Source: Deferribacterales bacterium Deferri_01
GTDB taxonomy: Bacteria > Chrysiogenota > Deferribacteres > Deferribacterales > Geovibrionaceae
NCBI GenBank assembly: GCA_001603805.1
Contig: LUZY01000006.1
Location: 1-64,000, forward strand
DNA length: 64,000 nucleotides
Direction of reading: 5' to 3'
Shown here: positions 50,136 through 60,123 of the stretch, piece after piece
Layout of the letters: each line of letters starts with the position of its first letter
Numbering within the stretch: position 1 is the stretch's first letter
Translations under genes and position numbers: made by a program
Notes under the pieces: model-generated
Databases searched by the model: none
Seen by the model: the letters and a program-made list of their open reading frames with translations, nothing else
What the model was told of the DNA's origin: nothing

Positions 50136-52088
50136 TTATTCGGTTTTAAACTTTCGCACTAGGCTATCAAGAGCTTCGGCAAGCTTCTGCAAATCAGAAA
50201 CAGTACGGCTTACTTCGACCATTCCTGAAGAGCTTTCCTCTACACCGGCTGAAATAACCTGAATATTATCGTTTGTTCCTTCAATTGCCCTGACCTGTTC
50301 TTCCACGGCAGTTTTTATTATTGCCATCGCAGATCTTATATCATTAACGGCTTCCACAACATGATCAAAATATCCGTCAACTTCTTTTATGGATTCAACG
50401 CCGTCATCTACGGTTTTTTCTGCGCTGCCCATGTGTTCCGAAGCATTTTTTGTTTCTAACTGAAGTCCTGATATAAGGCTGCCCACCTCTTTTGTGGCAT
50501 TCTGTGTTCTTTCCGCAAGCTTACGCACCTCATCGGCAACAACGGCAAATCCTCTGCCCGCTTCCCCTGCCCTTGCCGCTTCTATTGCAGCGTTAAGAGC
50601 CAAAAGGTTTGTCTGGTCTGCTATGTCATTAATCACGCTGATAATATCGCCTATCTTTGAGGATGCTTCGCTGAGTTTTTCTATGGAGCCGGCAAGATCG
50701 GCTGTCTCCCTGCGGATGCCTTCGATCCTTTCAACTGCACCGGTAAGCTGTCTGCGTCCGTTTTCCACAGTTTTTGAAGCTGTCTCGGAAAAGCCTATGC
50801 CGTCTGTGAGGCTTGAGCTTATTTCTCCAGCGGAAGCGCTCATCTCCTCAACAGCGGCAGCAACGTTTGTAACCTGTGCCGCCTGCTCCTGAAATGTATT
50901 TGTAAACTGTTCCGTTGTAGAGGCAAGCTCTGCATTGCCCGAAGCCACACCGGCGGCGTTCATTTTTATCTCAATAATAATTCCGTTGAGCTTCACCAGA
51001 AAAGCATCAAAATGATCACAGAGGATTCCAAGTTCATCGTGGGGTCTGCCGTTTACTCTTCGGGTGAGATCCCCTTCTCCTTTTGATATTTCCTCAAATA
51101 CTCCTGAAAGAATCTTCACACGACTGAAAACAAGAATATTAAGAACTGCAAACATAACAGAAAGAATTGTTACAACGAGTATAAGAGCCCCGATCATAAA
51201 CACTCTTATCATTTTATTTGCCTCGTTGATTTCACCCATGACAGCGTCTGCTTTTTCAGCAAGGAGAAAATAGCCTATCTCCATGCCGTTCAAACCAACT
51301 GAGGGAACAGCGGTAATAAAGAAACCGCTTACATTTGCATAGGCTCCGTTGATTAAAGAAGCAGGATCAATATCTTTCACAGCTTCGGCAAGTTCTTTAT
51401 TATACGTTTTCTGAGCCACAACATACTGTCCGATTTTAGCATTGTCCCGTGCCTCTTCTGCTATACCAAGATACTTCTGATCCATCAGCATAAGCAGATC
51501 AATCTCTCTGGAGGCAAGCTCTTCAACAACGTCATTGACCCCCTGAATAAACTCCATGGATCCTATAAATTCGCCATCATTAAAGATAGGAACTATTGCC
51601 CGATGCGAAAGCCCTGCAACCCCTATCTCAAAAACCACAAGAGGTTTCTGTGTTTTCTTGATTTCAAGGAGCGAGTATCGGAAAGAACTTAAATCATCTC
51701 CGTATTTTTTGGGATTCCATGCCCGCAAAAAAGATTTAGTATCAGCAGTATGTATATGAATCTGAACTCTTTTCAGTTTCGTGTTTTCTTTAAAGCTTTC
51801 TGCCAGCTTCTGAAGCTGGTTTACAGCCAAATCCCTGTTTCCGGTAAGGAGAGACTCTTTCACAGCTTCATCATTAACGACTGCCAAGGCATTGGTAAGC
51901 CCGACATTATCCTTTGCGTCCAGTTTTTGCTTAAGTGAATAAGCGAGGTCATCAGCAGTCTTGGCGAAAACAGACACAGAAATATCCTTTGTAAGGTTTT
52001 TCGTGTACAGAAAAAGTCCGAAGAAAACAACAAGAGACGCACCGAGAATAAAAATACCGAGTTTCTTTTTTATTGATATTTCGACCAT
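50136..52088 (-). CDS. Methyl-accepting chemotaxis protein with periplasmic Cache-type sensor
   Basis: This 650-residue transmembrane chemoreceptor has a first span (about residues 9-28), a large periplasmic sensor (about 30-285, Cache-like, with [21 protein letters not shown]) and a second span (about 290-315). A HAMP domain and a long coiled-coil signalling domain follow. The kinase-contact tip is [19 protein letters not shown] and continues [19 protein letters not shown] chose ATG 52088 ([11 protein letters not shown]) with GGAG upstream. It signals to CheA/CheW; the ligand is unknown. The gene is monocistronic with its own terminator. Confidence 0.93.
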   Translation of the reverse strand: MVEISIKKKLGIFILGASLVVFFGLFLYTKNLTKDISVSVFAKTADDLAYSLKQKLDAKDNVGLTNALAVVNDEAVKESLLTGNRDLAVNQLQKLAESFKENTKLKRVQIHIHTADTKSFLRAWNPKKYGDDLSSFRYSLLEIKKTQKPLVVFEIGVAGLSHRAIVPIFNDGEFIGSMEFIQGVNDVVEELASREIDLLMLMDQKYLGIAEEARDNAKIGQYVVAQKTYNKELAEAVKDIDPASLINGAYANVSGFFITAVPSVGLNGMEIGYFLLAEKADAVMGEINEANKMIRVFMIGALILVVTILSVMFAVLNILVFSRVKILSGVFEEISKGEGDLTRRVNGRPHDELGILCDHFDAFLVKLNGIIIEIKMNAAGVASGNAELASTTEQFTNTFQEQAAQVTNVAAAVEEMSASAGEISSSLTDGIGFSETASKTVENGRRQLTGAVERIEGIRRETADLAGSIEKLSEASSKIGDIISVINDIADQTNLLALNAAIEAARAGEAGRGFAVVADEVRKLAERTQNATKEVGSLISGLQLETKNASEHMGSAEKTVDDGVESIKEVDGYFDHVVEAVNDIRSAMAIIKTAVEEQVRAIEGTNDNIQVISAGVEESSSGMVEVSRTVSDLQKLAEALDSLVRKFKTE

Positions 52089-52210
52089 GCAATCAACTCC
52101 GGCAAATATATTGAATATGTTTATACTCAATATTACCTTTAACGGTGCCCATGTTCAAGAAGAAAGTTTAATACTGATTTAGTCTTATATCATATTTAGA
52201 CACTAGTAAT

Positions 52211-52237
52211 AAAAGAAAAGGCGATCATATGACCGCC
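52211..52237 (-). terminator. Terminator of the PepSY cluster
   Basis: The near-palindrome GGCGATCATATGACCGCC (one mismatch) is followed on the minus strand by a T-rich run, five bases after the DUF3325 gene's stop. Confidence 0.8.
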
Positions 52238-52242
52238 TAGGA

Positions 52243-52512
52243 TTACTTGATAAGCTTATTTTCAGGCAGGTAAGACAAAACCATGACAAAAATACTGCCT
52301 GTCAGGCTCATTATGCCGAACCAGGCCGCTATGCCAATTGCCGTGTTCCATTCCTTTATACAAGGGAACAGAGCAATAAACAGAATTATCCAGCCAAGGA
52401 TTCTGAAAAGGTATTTATTGGTCATAGAAAAACCTTTGGAATGCCTTTCCATGGTTATTGAAACAAGGAAAAAACCAATGAGAACCATTAGAACCGAAAG
52501 GAGAATATTCAT
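52243..52512 (-). CDS. Small membrane protein, DUF3325-like
   Basis: This 89-residue protein has three hydrophobic segments (about 2-20, 35-50 and 58-80) and an SITMERHSKGF motif after the first, as in DUF3325 proteins. That family is typically encoded beside PepSY-TM and DUF3649 proteins in iron and siderophore loci, exactly the arrangement seen here. It lies 2 bases after the PepSY gene. Its biochemical function is unknown. Confidence 0.72.
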   Translation of the reverse strand: MNILLSVLMVLIGFFLVSITMERHSKGFSMTNKYLFRILGWIILFIALFPCIKEWNTAIGIAAWFGIMSLTGSIFVMVLSYLPENKLIK

Positions 52513-52514
52513 AA

Positions 52515-54110
52515 TTAATTACCCCTTCCTGCTGCTGCGGTGGAAAAAGCATTTTCGAGCATATTTTGTTTTTCGTGCAGTTTCCATCCGGCATATCCGA
52601 AAATAATTCCCAAGCCGAACACAGTGAGATCAAAAGCCATAATAATCGAATTTCCCCCAGCAAGCGCACTGAAAAAGTTTACATCAGACGTGAAAGCGTT
52701 CAATACAGGCATAAGGCAGTAAAGTCCACCGGCAAGAAAAAGCTGTTCCTTCCATGCGTTTTTCGGAATGCGGATCAAAGGGTGCAGGAAGAAAACGAGC
52801 CATGCGGCAAAGAATATATAAATTTCCCACTGTGCCCTTGCCGCAATCTCCACAGGGAGAAGCCTGTTAACCCAGAAATGAACCCCTGTGGCGGCAACAA
52901 GCCCTGTTATTCCACCCACATTAAGGATCTCCACAAGCTTTCTGCCGAAGGATTTATTAATTACGGATGATTTCTTGTTCACCCATATTATAAGCCCTGT
53001 TCCTATCATAACTGTCCCAAGTGCGCCGGAAACAAAGAACAGCCAACGGAGAAAAGTATCAGCGAAACGTGCCAGATGAAGTGACGTAAGCACACCGGAG
53101 ATTTTAGCTGCGCTGTCCGATGCCTGCATATTCATCATCCCCATAAATCTGCCTTTCGGACCTTTATAAGTCAGCCTCTGAGAACTTCCTGTTCCTTTGA
53201 ATCCGTTGACAATATCCATCCCTGTTCCGGGGCTGACTGTAACAAGAGTATTTTTTGAATACGGATTGCTTATGCTTATACTTCCCGCCTCTCTGCCGAG
53301 CCTCTGTTCAGCATCTGCGAGTATTGCTTTTATATCAGGCAGGGGGACCTTCTCCGCAGGCAGAGGTATCTGCTCCTGACGCATGTGCATTGCTATGTGA
53401 TCATCAAAAGCTTTAGCCGATTTCTGGGCTGTAAAGGGAAGAATATAGATCATGACCAGCACCAGTCCGGAGTAAGTGATCATCAGGTGATAAGGGAGAG
53501 CCAGAACGGATGTGAAAATGTGAGCATCAAGCCATGATCTGAGCCCTTTTTTGCGCCGGAATGTAAAGAAATCAGCAAAGATGCGCTTGTGAATAATCAC
53601 ACCGCTTATTATGGCAATAAACATAAACATCGTTGCAATGCCTACTATTGCCCTGCCTGTTGCTCTGTCAAGTCCGTAAAGCTCAATATGAAAACGGTAG
53701 AGAAAGTTTCCGCCCTCTGTATCTCTCGGATTAAAATGCTCACCTGTCACAGGGTCAAGATATGTCATAGGCATAGCAGTGCGGACATAATCCTGCACTT
53801 TCATATCCATAGGCAGTCTTTCCCTGTGCCCCACCTGTAAAACAGGGGTGCGTTCATTTGCGAAAGTGATGCCCCACTCCGCCGCATCGAGCAGGCTGGA
53901 TTCAAGATACCTTATAGCCATTTCAGCCTGAACTGCCCTGTCAGCGGCTTCCGGCGCTGCTTTATGGGTTTCAGGGTTCATCCAATAGGTGATTTCATCT
54001 TTAAAATATGAATAAGTACCGGTAAAGAATATCGCAAACAGCAGCCATCCGGCAAGAAGTCCGCTCCATGTATGAAGGCTGCTTATGGATTTACGAAAAG
54101 TATCCTTCAT
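52515..54110 (-). CDS. PepSY-TM membrane protein (PiuB/FoxB-like reductase)
   Basis: This protein of about 531 residues has an N-terminal LHTWSGLLAGWLLFAIFFTGT span, further spans near residues 150-175, 200-225, 350-375, and several at the C-terminus (about 400-500). PepSY-type domains lie in the periplasmic loops. The His in the first span and further conserved His in later spans (YHLMITYSG, LHLARFADTFLRW) could bind haem, as in the PepSY-TM reductases that release iron from siderophores. The start at 54110 follows GGAGGTGC and touches the stop codon of the DUF3649 gene. Function in periplasmic or inner-membrane iron reduction is inferred from the family. Confidence 0.85.
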   Translation of the reverse strand: MKDTFRKSISSLHTWSGLLAGWLLFAIFFTGTYSYFKDEITYWMNPETHKAAPEAADRAVQAEMAIRYLESSLLDAAEWGITFANERTPVLQVGHRERLPMDMKVQDYVRTAMPMTYLDPVTGEHFNPRDTEGGNFLYRFHIELYGLDRATGRAIVGIATMFMFIAIISGVIIHKRIFADFFTFRRKKGLRSWLDAHIFTSVLALPYHLMITYSGLVLVMIYILPFTAQKSAKAFDDHIAMHMRQEQIPLPAEKVPLPDIKAILADAEQRLGREAGSISISNPYSKNTLVTVSPGTGMDIVNGFKGTGSSQRLTYKGPKGRFMGMMNMQASDSAAKISGVLTSLHLARFADTFLRWLFFVSGALGTVMIGTGLIIWVNKKSSVINKSFGRKLVEILNVGGITGLVAATGVHFWVNRLLPVEIAARAQWEIYIFFAAWLVFFLHPLIRIPKNAWKEQLFLAGGLYCLMPVLNAFTSDVNFFSALAGGNSIIMAFDLTVFGLGIIFGYAGWKLHEKQNMLENAFSTAAAGRGN

Positions 54111-54397
54111 CATGCACCTCCCAATAACAGCATTGCCGCCGTGAGAGCAAGCATAACAGACATCACAATCCACACTGTTTTTGTTTTCGCATTTGAAAAA
54201 ACCCAGATCAGCGCACAAGCGTAAATGATAAAGAAAACCATATTTGCTGCCTTTTCCGCCTGAACAGGGGCAAAAGGCATAACACGGATCAGCAGTGCGG
54301 TAATCATTGCCGATAAAGCATAACCGCCGACAATACCCAGAATGATGCGGGAGGCGGTTTCAAATCCGCCGGATTTTTCCCTTATACTTTTAGTCAT
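54110..54397 (-). CDS. Small membrane protein, DUF3649-like
   Basis: This 95-residue protein has three hydrophobic segments (about 13-36, 47-62 and 68-92). Its ASRIILGIVGGYALSAM start followed by KAANMVFFIIYACALIWVF fits DUF3649. I chose ATG 54397 (MTKSIREKSG) with AGAGGAAC upstream. It is first in a three-gene cluster with the PepSY-TM and DUF3325 genes. No TonB receptor or siderophore gene is next to it. Confidence 0.75.
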   Translation of the reverse strand: MTKSIREKSGGFETASRIILGIVGGYALSAMITALLIRVMPFAPVQAEKAANMVFFIIYACALIWVFSNAKTKTVWIVMSVMLALTAAMLLLGGA

Positions 54398-54797
54398 ATT
54401 GTTCCTCTTGTAATAAAGATACATGCTTACAAACTTCAAAACATGCTGACTGATTAAAAACGAATCTCTGAAAGGATTTCTATATCTAAGCCAATGTTAA
54501 AAACTGGATAGCAATAATATTAGTCAGTGTCAATAAATTTAATAATAACTAACTAAGTTCATTATAATTTAATATCTTTAGAAATATAAGGATAAACGAA
54601 GCCTCTTTATTGTAATCAACACCATTTTTGTCTGCTCACAAATTAAACAGTAATAGATTCATTTTTAACCACAGAGACTTACTTATTTTCTCAGCATATG
54701 CAGGGAACAGGTGTTTTTCCTCTGTCCAGAGTACCTGCATAATATTTATAAAACTGGTACGCATCTTGCGAAGAGAATTGTTAAAGAGGTGATTATT
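54398..54797. other. Divergent AT-rich region between the PepSY cluster and a chemoreceptor
   Basis: No gene is visible in this 400-bp stretch. It should hold promoters for both divergent units. I searched by eye for a Fur box (GATAATGATAATCATTATC-like) and found only AT-rich sequence around 54520-54590 without a convincing match. The chemoreceptor's ribosome binding site (AGAGGTG) is at 54785-54791. Confidence 0.55.
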
Positions 54798-56204
54798 ATG
54801 TTTAATTTTTCGTCAGGGCTGAATAATAAACTGCTGAAACCGCTGGAAAGAATGGCTTCAGGCAAATGGGATCTAAACGGCAGGTTTGAGTCCTTAAAAG
54901 GCGGGTTAGCAGTAAGTATAGGGAACGTTTTAAATAAGGTATTCGACTCACTCAAGAAAACAATCGAATCCATATCCAAATCATCTGTCACTCTTTCACA
55001 GATAGCTCCGGAACTTGATCAGGCAGCGAAATCCCTTGAGGAGCAGTCTAAAATTCAGGCTGAAAAAGCTGTGCAGATCGCAGCAGCGGGCAAACAGATG
55101 GCTGTTTCCGTTGAACACGTAACGGGAAGCACCCTTGAGGCAACACAGTTTTCATCACAGATAACAAAATCTGCCGGAATAGCCATGGAGAAAAGCAGGC
55201 TTTCCGAATCCTCCATGCTTGAGGTGAGGGAGATGGTTACAGGTTTGAAAAACCAGATGGAGGCTCTTTCTGAGCAGTCCGGAAAAATAGGCTCAATCAT
55301 GGAGATGATAAAAAAGATAGCAGACCAGACAAACCTTCTCTCACTGAATGCATCCATAGAAGCCGCCAGAGCAGGTGAGGCGGGAAGAGGCTTCGCAGTG
55401 GTCGCCACCGAAGTGAGAAAGCTTGCAGAACAGTCGATGGAAGCAACAAGCGGAGTTGAAAATATTCTCTACAGCATAAAAAGCAGCATAGAGACATCTA
55501 TGGGTTCCGTGGGCAAAGTCCTCTCTTCCGTGGAAAAATCCGCAGAAATAAGCGAAGAGGCTGTTGAGGTTCTTGCTGAGGTTGCAAACCACATGGACGA
55601 GCTTGATAAGCACCTCAACACTATAGCCGCCGCAGGACAGGAACAGGATGTTACCGTTAAATCTGTCGTAGGTGAAATAGACGGCATAGCGTCTGCCGCT
55701 GAAGAGCAGTCTGCCCTTGCAAGCCAGCTCAACGGCATTGTGGATAAAATAAACGGCGGATGTGACGATCTTCTCATATCCATAGGAGTCTTCCGCACAG
55801 GTTCCCACGAAAAGGCTGAAAAAGCAGCTCTGGAAGCTGCAAAAAGCAAAGAAGTGACTTCGATGAACTCATCAAGCATAGAAAGCTACATGAACCAGTT
55901 TATAAAGCGCAACAGCTACATAGAACTTGCCTACATGACAGATGCGAGGGGCAGGCAGATAACACCCAACATATGGAACAGAAACGTCAGAGGCTCAAAC
56001 GACAGTCTTTCCGTGGGCTCCGACTGGTCAACAAGAGACTGGTTCAGAAAGCCCAAGGAAACAGGGGATGTTTATGTAACCGATATATACAGGTCAGTTG
56101 CAACAGACAACTTCTGCTTCACAGTTGCAGCCCCGGTTAAAGACAATTCAGGGAACGTAACGGGGGTGCTGGCGGTGGATATAAGTTTTGCTGATATGAT
56201 GTAA
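54798..56204 (+). CDS. Soluble chemoreceptor with C-terminal PDC/Cache-like sensor
   Basis: This 468-residue chemoreceptor has no transmembrane segment. The first 330 residues are the methyl-accepting coiled coil. The tip sequence [19 protein letters not shown], followed by [18 protein letters not shown], lies near residues 175-215. A Cache/PDC-like domain sits at the C-terminus (about 360-468): [15 protein letters not shown], a DWSTRDWF motif, [21 protein letters not shown] and a final [12 protein letters not shown] strand. PDC domains are usually periplasmic and N-terminal, so this order is inverted and would place the sensor in the cytoplasm. I chose ATG 54798 with GAGGTG upstream. Confidence 0.88.
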   Translation: MFNFSSGLNNKLLKPLERMASGKWDLNGRFESLKGGLAVSIGNVLNKVFDSLKKTIESISKSSVTLSQIAPELDQAAKSLEEQSKIQAEKAVQIAAAGKQMAVSVEHVTGSTLEATQFSSQITKSAGIAMEKSRLSESSMLEVREMVTGLKNQMEALSEQSGKIGSIMEMIKKIADQTNLLSLNASIEAARAGEAGRGFAVVATEVRKLAEQSMEATSGVENILYSIKSSIETSMGSVGKVLSSVEKSAEISEEAVEVLAEVANHMDELDKHLNTIAAAGQEQDVTVKSVVGEIDGIASAAEEQSALASQLNGIVDKINGGCDDLLISIGVFRTGSHEKAEKAALEAAKSKEVTSMNSSSIESYMNQFIKRNSYIELAYMTDARGRQITPNIWNRNVRGSNDSLSVGSDWSTRDWFRKPKETGDVYVTDIYRSVATDNFCFTVAAPVKDNSGNVTGVLAVDISFADMM

Positions 56205-56209
56205 CCGGT

Positions 56210-57079
56210 TCATTTTTTCTGAGCAAGGAATACTCCTGCGGCGATGACAGCGGAACCGGCAAGCTGAGACACTCCGAGAGACTCGCCCAGTATTCCCCAC
56301 CCCATGAAGACAGCAAAAACAGGCACAAGGTTTATAAACACAGCCGCACGGGTTGCGGGTATCTTGCTTATTCCCCAGTTATACAGCCCAAATGCACCAA
56401 CCGTAACAAACACGCCGAGGTAAATAACAGCCGCTGTTACTTTTGGGCTCCATTCTGTGCTGAAAGCATCTGCCGCTCCGCCTGAAAAAAATATAAGCCC
56501 TGCTCCGACCTGAATAAAAGTCAGCACCCACGGATTGAACCGTGCTGACAGGCTGCGGGTAAGCACCATGTATCCCGCTGCGCAGACCATAGCGCCCAGT
56601 TCCATAATATTGCCCAATGCAGGATTTGAGGCTTTGTCATCCGCTCCGCTGCCGAAAGTAAGCCAAGCCACCCCCAAAACAGAAACAGCAAGCCCGAACA
56701 TGGCTGTTCTGCCTGTTTTTTCACCAAGAAACACCGCTGAAAGAACAGCAACAAACATGGGAACAGTGGAAGAAATCACCCCCGCCTGCGAAGCTGTGGT
56801 AAAGCGCAGTGCGTTTGCTTCCAGAAGAAAATAAAGGCACGGCTGGAAAAGAGCCATGATACCCAGAAGAAAAATCTCCCTCTGTGTAATATTTTTAGGA
56901 AAAAGTCTGAAGCAAAAAGGCAAAAGCAGGATGAATCCCGAAGCCATCCTTATCCAGACTATTGTTGAGGGCGAAAGCTCTGTCAAAGCGATACGAGTGG
57001 CAGTAAATGAGCCTGCCCAGAAAACAACCGCAAATACAACCGCCATGAAAGGCAGAAGTGCGGAGTGACGTTCGGTCAT
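56210..57079 (-). CDS. EamA-family (DMT) transporter
   Basis: This 289-residue membrane protein has ten predicted spans in two EamA repeats (about 1-140 and 150-288). The typical VFWAGSFTATRIAL and GEKTGRTAMFG segments fall in the first, and FINLVPVFAVFMGWGILGE in the second. Members export metabolites or amino acids. It is followed upstream on the same strand by an AraC-type regulator gene 39 bases away, which may control it. Confidence 0.9.
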   Translation of the reverse strand: MTERHSALLPFMAVVFAVVFWAGSFTATRIALTELSPSTIVWIRMASGFILLLPFCFRLFPKNITQREIFLLGIMALFQPCLYFLLEANALRFTTASQAGVISSTVPMFVAVLSAVFLGEKTGRTAMFGLAVSVLGVAWLTFGSGADDKASNPALGNIMELGAMVCAAGYMVLTRSLSARFNPWVLTFIQVGAGLIFFSGGAADAFSTEWSPKVTAAVIYLGVFVTVGAFGLYNWGISKIPATRAAVFINLVPVFAVFMGWGILGESLGVSQLAGSAVIAAGVFLAQKK

Positions 57080-57118
57080 AATTATTCCTCCGGTTGATAG
57101 ACAGACTATAGAATATTT

Positions 57119-57961
57119 TCAGGTAGGAGTATTGAAAGAAATTGACCCGGAGCAGGAGTCAGCATACTGTGCTGGGGTCGAACCTGTAAACTGCCTGAAT
57201 TTATTGGAAAAATGGCTCTGGTCGGCAAAGCCTGTCTCCAGCGCCGCATCAGCAAAAGGCATCCCCTGCCTGAGAAGTATTTTAGCCAGCTCAATGCGCT
57301 TGCCTGTGCGGTAAACATGGGGAGGAACCCCAACCTCCTTACGGAACGTGCGCAGAAGGTAATATCTGCTGACACCGAGTTCTTCAGCCATATCCTCCAG
57401 AGTCACCTTGCAGGAGAGATCACCGCTTAGAAATTCCTTTGCCCTGCGGACAAGCTTACGGTCGGTGCCTTTGCACATTTTACCGCATCCGTTCAGCACG
57501 CCGGAAAGACCCTCCGTAACCGCTGCTTCAAGCTCCATGCTCTCTTCCGAATAAATCAGAGCGTTATAAAGATTCATAAAAGTTTTATGTACACTTTCTG
57601 AATCAACAACCATTTCAGCAAATTCGGGATAAAAAGGTTCACGCTCAAGGATATCTCCGGCAAGCTTTGCCATGATGTCATTTTTGAAATAAAGCATGGT
57701 GTATGTTGCGTGTCCTCTCCGGACGGGAATACCGGAATGAACCTGCGAGGGATTTATAAAAAAAGTTTGATCAGGCATTACAACAGTGTCGGAGTCAGAA
57801 TTGCTCACGCAGTAGCACCCGCCTTTGTGCATAAGCCCGATGGAATACATATCATCATGCACATGTTTGGGAAAAGCATGCATGCTCTCCGTAACCCGGC
57901 ATGCTTCAAACCCTCTCATAAAGTCTTTATGCCAGTAAACTGCGTTCACTCCTGCTTTCAT
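57119..57961 (-). CDS. AraC-family transcriptional regulator
   Basis: This protein of about 280 residues has an N-terminal cupin sensor domain (PKHVHDDMYSIGLMHKG with metal-like His, then FFINPSQVHSG) and a C-terminal double helix-turn-helix (about 175-275): LEDMAEELGVSRYYLLRTFRK and then FADAALETGFADQSHFSNKFR. I chose ATG 57961 (MKAGVNAVYW); an upstream TTG is possible. It lies directly before the EamA transporter gene, the usual pairing for a regulator of an exporter. Confidence 0.9.
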   Translation of the reverse strand: MKAGVNAVYWHKDFMRGFEACRVTESMHAFPKHVHDDMYSIGLMHKGGCYCVSNSDSDTVVMPDQTFFINPSQVHSGIPVRRGHATYTMLYFKNDIMAKLAGDILEREPFYPEFAEMVVDSESVHKTFMNLYNALIYSEESMELEAAVTEGLSGVLNGCGKMCKGTDRKLVRRAKEFLSGDLSCKVTLEDMAEELGVSRYYLLRTFRKEVGVPPHVYRTGKRIELAKILLRQGMPFADAALETGFADQSHFSNKFRQFTGSTPAQYADSCSGSISFNTPT

Positions 57962-58021
57962 GAACTGAATTATACTCTCAAAAAACAAAAAATGATTGAA
58001 AAAAATTGCCCCTGAACAATT

Positions 58022-58717
58022 TCAGAAAAGCCTGCCGAGGATATAGGGCACTGCTGTTTCCACATTAAGCACTCTTTCACCCACGGAAAAAAAGCTGAAA
58101 CCGGAATCTTCCAGAGTATCAAGCTCTTTCTGGATAAAACCGCCTTCAGCACCTATGGCAAGAGTAACAGGCTCTGATGGTTTTACTGATAATCCGGAGC
58201 CCGTAGGGTGAGCAGCTATTCGCAGTGTATTTTTGCTGATTTCAGGTAAAATTTCTTTCACAAAAGGCGTAAAAAAACGATGAAAAGTTATTTGGGGAAG
58301 AATTGTATCTTTCGATTGTTCCAGAGCAGGAACAAGGTAGTCATCCAGTTCATTGAGCAGAGGGCTTGACCAGTAGCTTTTTTCCACACGCCACGAATTA
58401 AATATATGGATATTCTTAACACCCAGACATGTCACGGCGTAGAGAACTCTTCTTAAAACCTTCGGGCGGGGCAGAGCGAGGGCGAGGTTTACTTTCAGGG
58501 GAACCGGAGGATCAGTATCCGGTGTGAAGCGAAGAACAGCACACTCTTTGCCGATTCTTTCCACAAGTGCCGTTCCGAGTTTTCCACCCAGAACCCCTGC
58601 TTTAACTTCATCTCCGTCAGTTTTTTTGAGCGTTTCTTTCAGGTGTTTATGCTGTCTGCCCGAAACTTCCGCTCTGCCTTCTTTCAGCTCACTTTCTTTG
58701 AGAATGATAATGTTCAT
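58022..58717 (-). CDS. rsmE: 16S rRNA m3U1498 methyltransferase
   Basis: This 231-residue protein has an N-terminal PUA-like domain (about 1-70) and a C-terminal SPOUT knot. The conserved LAIGAEGGFIQKELD and VGERVLNVETAV segments form the S-adenosylmethionine site. The family normally has LRxETA; here it is LNVETA, a small deviation. It methylates U1498 in 16S rRNA. Confidence 0.93.
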   Translation of the reverse strand: MNIIILKESELKEGRAEVSGRQHKHLKETLKKTDGDEVKAGVLGGKLGTALVERIGKECAVLRFTPDTDPPVPLKVNLALALPRPKVLRRVLYAVTCLGVKNIHIFNSWRVEKSYWSSPLLNELDDYLVPALEQSKDTILPQITFHRFFTPFVKEILPEISKNTLRIAAHPTGSGLSVKPSEPVTLAIGAEGGFIQKELDTLEDSGFSFFSVGERVLNVETAVPYILGRLF

Positions 58718-58786
58718 AAAGTGGATGATACTGCCTTAAACATCGGCTGTCAAAGAGTTAAGCTGAAATCCGCCCGAAGGGTGAAA

Positions 58787-59038
58787 TTATCTTAATTCAC
58801 TCTCCGAAATTACTTTCCAGTATCTTGAGTTCTCAGTTTCATGCCCCTGAAGTCCGTATGCTATTGCCTGATAGAGATTGCTGTAATACAAACTGCTTTC
58901 AAAGCCTTTTTCCATAAGGATTTCAGTCATCTCCATACCGATTGCGGGGTCACCTTCATGGGGCATGGCAAAAAGACTCACGGTATTGCACATATTCTTA
59001 AGATATTCGGGACTGATGTTCGGAAATCTGCTTCCCAT
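58787..59038 (-). CDS. Small hypothetical protein
   Basis: This is an 83-residue protein of unknown function. An excellent ribosome binding site (GGAGGTGCATA) precedes the ATG at 59038, which supports it as a real gene. It is soluble and mixed-charge, with FAMPHEGDPAIGMEMTEILME and YYSNLYQAIAYGLQG segments. It resembles no family I can name. It lies alone between rsmE and the terminator of the next operon. Confidence 0.65.
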   Translation of the reverse strand: MGSRFPNISPEYLKNMCNTVSLFAMPHEGDPAIGMEMTEILMEKGFESSLYYSNLYQAIAYGLQGHETENSRYWKVISESELR

Positions 59039-59154
59039 TATGCACCTCCGCAGGAGAATAAAGCGGTGATACAGGTATACGTTAAACGTGACGGGTCGCC
59101 GTATGTTGATACTTATATTATAAGCACAACAATGAACATCCGCAAGTGGGATTC

Positions 59155-59189
59155 AAAAAAAAGACGGAGCCCACAGCAAAGGCTCCGTC
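59155..59189 (-). terminator. Terminator of the second molybdoenzyme operon
   Basis: GACGGAGCC pairs perfectly with GGCTCCGTC around a 9-base loop, followed by eight T residues on the minus strand. It lies 26 bases after the barrel protein's stop. Confidence 0.93.
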
Positions 59190-59214
59190 AGTTTAAGTTA
59201 ACAGGAGGAAATTT

Positions 59215-60123
59215 CTAAAATGCTTTTACCAGAGTAAACCACAAAGCATCACCTTCCTTGGTATCTTTAGCGCCGAACTCTTTATAATATTTCAGCCTGA
59301 GCTGGCTTTTTATCTGAGGCACGGCCAGATTCACTTCAGGTCCGGCAGCATAAACACGGTCGAGATCATCAGAGGTTCTGTCACTGCCTTCATCCTCAGT
59401 GATCTGCCAGTGTGCATAACCTGACACACCAACATCAAAAAGCCCTATGCTCCTTCCGAATCCCCACTCAACAAGGACATCATCGCCATAGGTAACATCA
59501 AGCACTCTGTTCTCGAAGTGCTTTTCATATCTCGCAAGAAGAGACAGGCTCCAGAGCCTTTCTGCATCAAAAAACAGGGTTGTACCTGCAGTTGCGGTAA
59601 TATTGTAATGGTCGCCGCCTATGGAGACTGCATCTTTTTCATCATACTCACCGCTGGGGATAAGCATAGAAAGGCTTATTGTTATGTCCTGCTGGGGCTT
59701 GTGCCAAGCAAGCACGAGTGGCTCAAGGGTTATATCGCCTATCCCTGTGCTGTCGCCGTCGATATTAGCAGCATCGATCTCAAGATTAACATTAACCACG
59801 GGAATGATTACGTTCATGCCGTAATCTGCACCGAATATTTTCTTATTTGTCACATAAACAAAACGGTGAGCCATGGCATATGATTTAACATCAAAACCGT
59901 TATTAACCTTATCACCGTCTTTATCCCTCATTGTATCTGCGGTGTAGTAGTTGTTATACATAACATAATAGAAACCAGGTCCGGGGAAGGATGCCGCCTT
60001 AATGCCTTCTGAACCGAGAGGGTAATCCACCGCTAAGGCATCAAAAGCAGCCCCGGTAGTGAGAATAGTTATAAGAGCAGCGATCAGTATAAACTTCTTT
60101 TTTATGTCAGAATAAAAATTCAT
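59215..60123 (-). CDS. Outer-membrane barrel protein, phenol/meta-pathway family-like
   Basis: This 302-residue protein has an N-terminal signal (ILIAALITILTTGAAFDALA) and then alternating amphipathic strands such as YGMNVIIPVVNVNL, GDITLEPLVLAWH, ISLSMLIPSGEYD and LWSLSLLARYEKHF. It ends in a terminal Phe (LWFTLVKAF). This fits the Phenol_MetA_deg/SphA-like family of outer-membrane proteins, which take up hydrophobic or aromatic compounds. It overlaps the TorD-type chaperone gene by 17 bases and is the last gene of the molybdoenzyme operon. A barrel here suggests that the operon's enzyme acts on an imported substrate. Confidence 0.8.
   Translation of the reverse strand: MNFYSDIKKKFILIAALITILTTGAAFDALAVDYPLGSEGIKAASFPGPGFYYVMYNNYYTADTMRDKDGDKVNNGFDVKSYAMAHRFVYVTNKKIFGADYGMNVIIPVVNVNLEIDAANIDGDSTGIGDITLEPLVLAWHKPQQDITISLSMLIPSGEYDEKDAVSIGGDHYNITATAGTTLFFDAERLWSLSLLARYEKHFENRVLDVTYGDDVLVEWGFGRSIGLFDVGVSGYAHWQITEDEGSDRTSDDLDRVYAAGPEVNLAVPQIKSQLRLKYYKEFGAKDTKEGDALWFTLVKAF

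Noticed and set aside
54440-54700. Fur box upstream of the PepSY cluster
   Set aside because: Only general AT-richness; no convincing 19-bp match.
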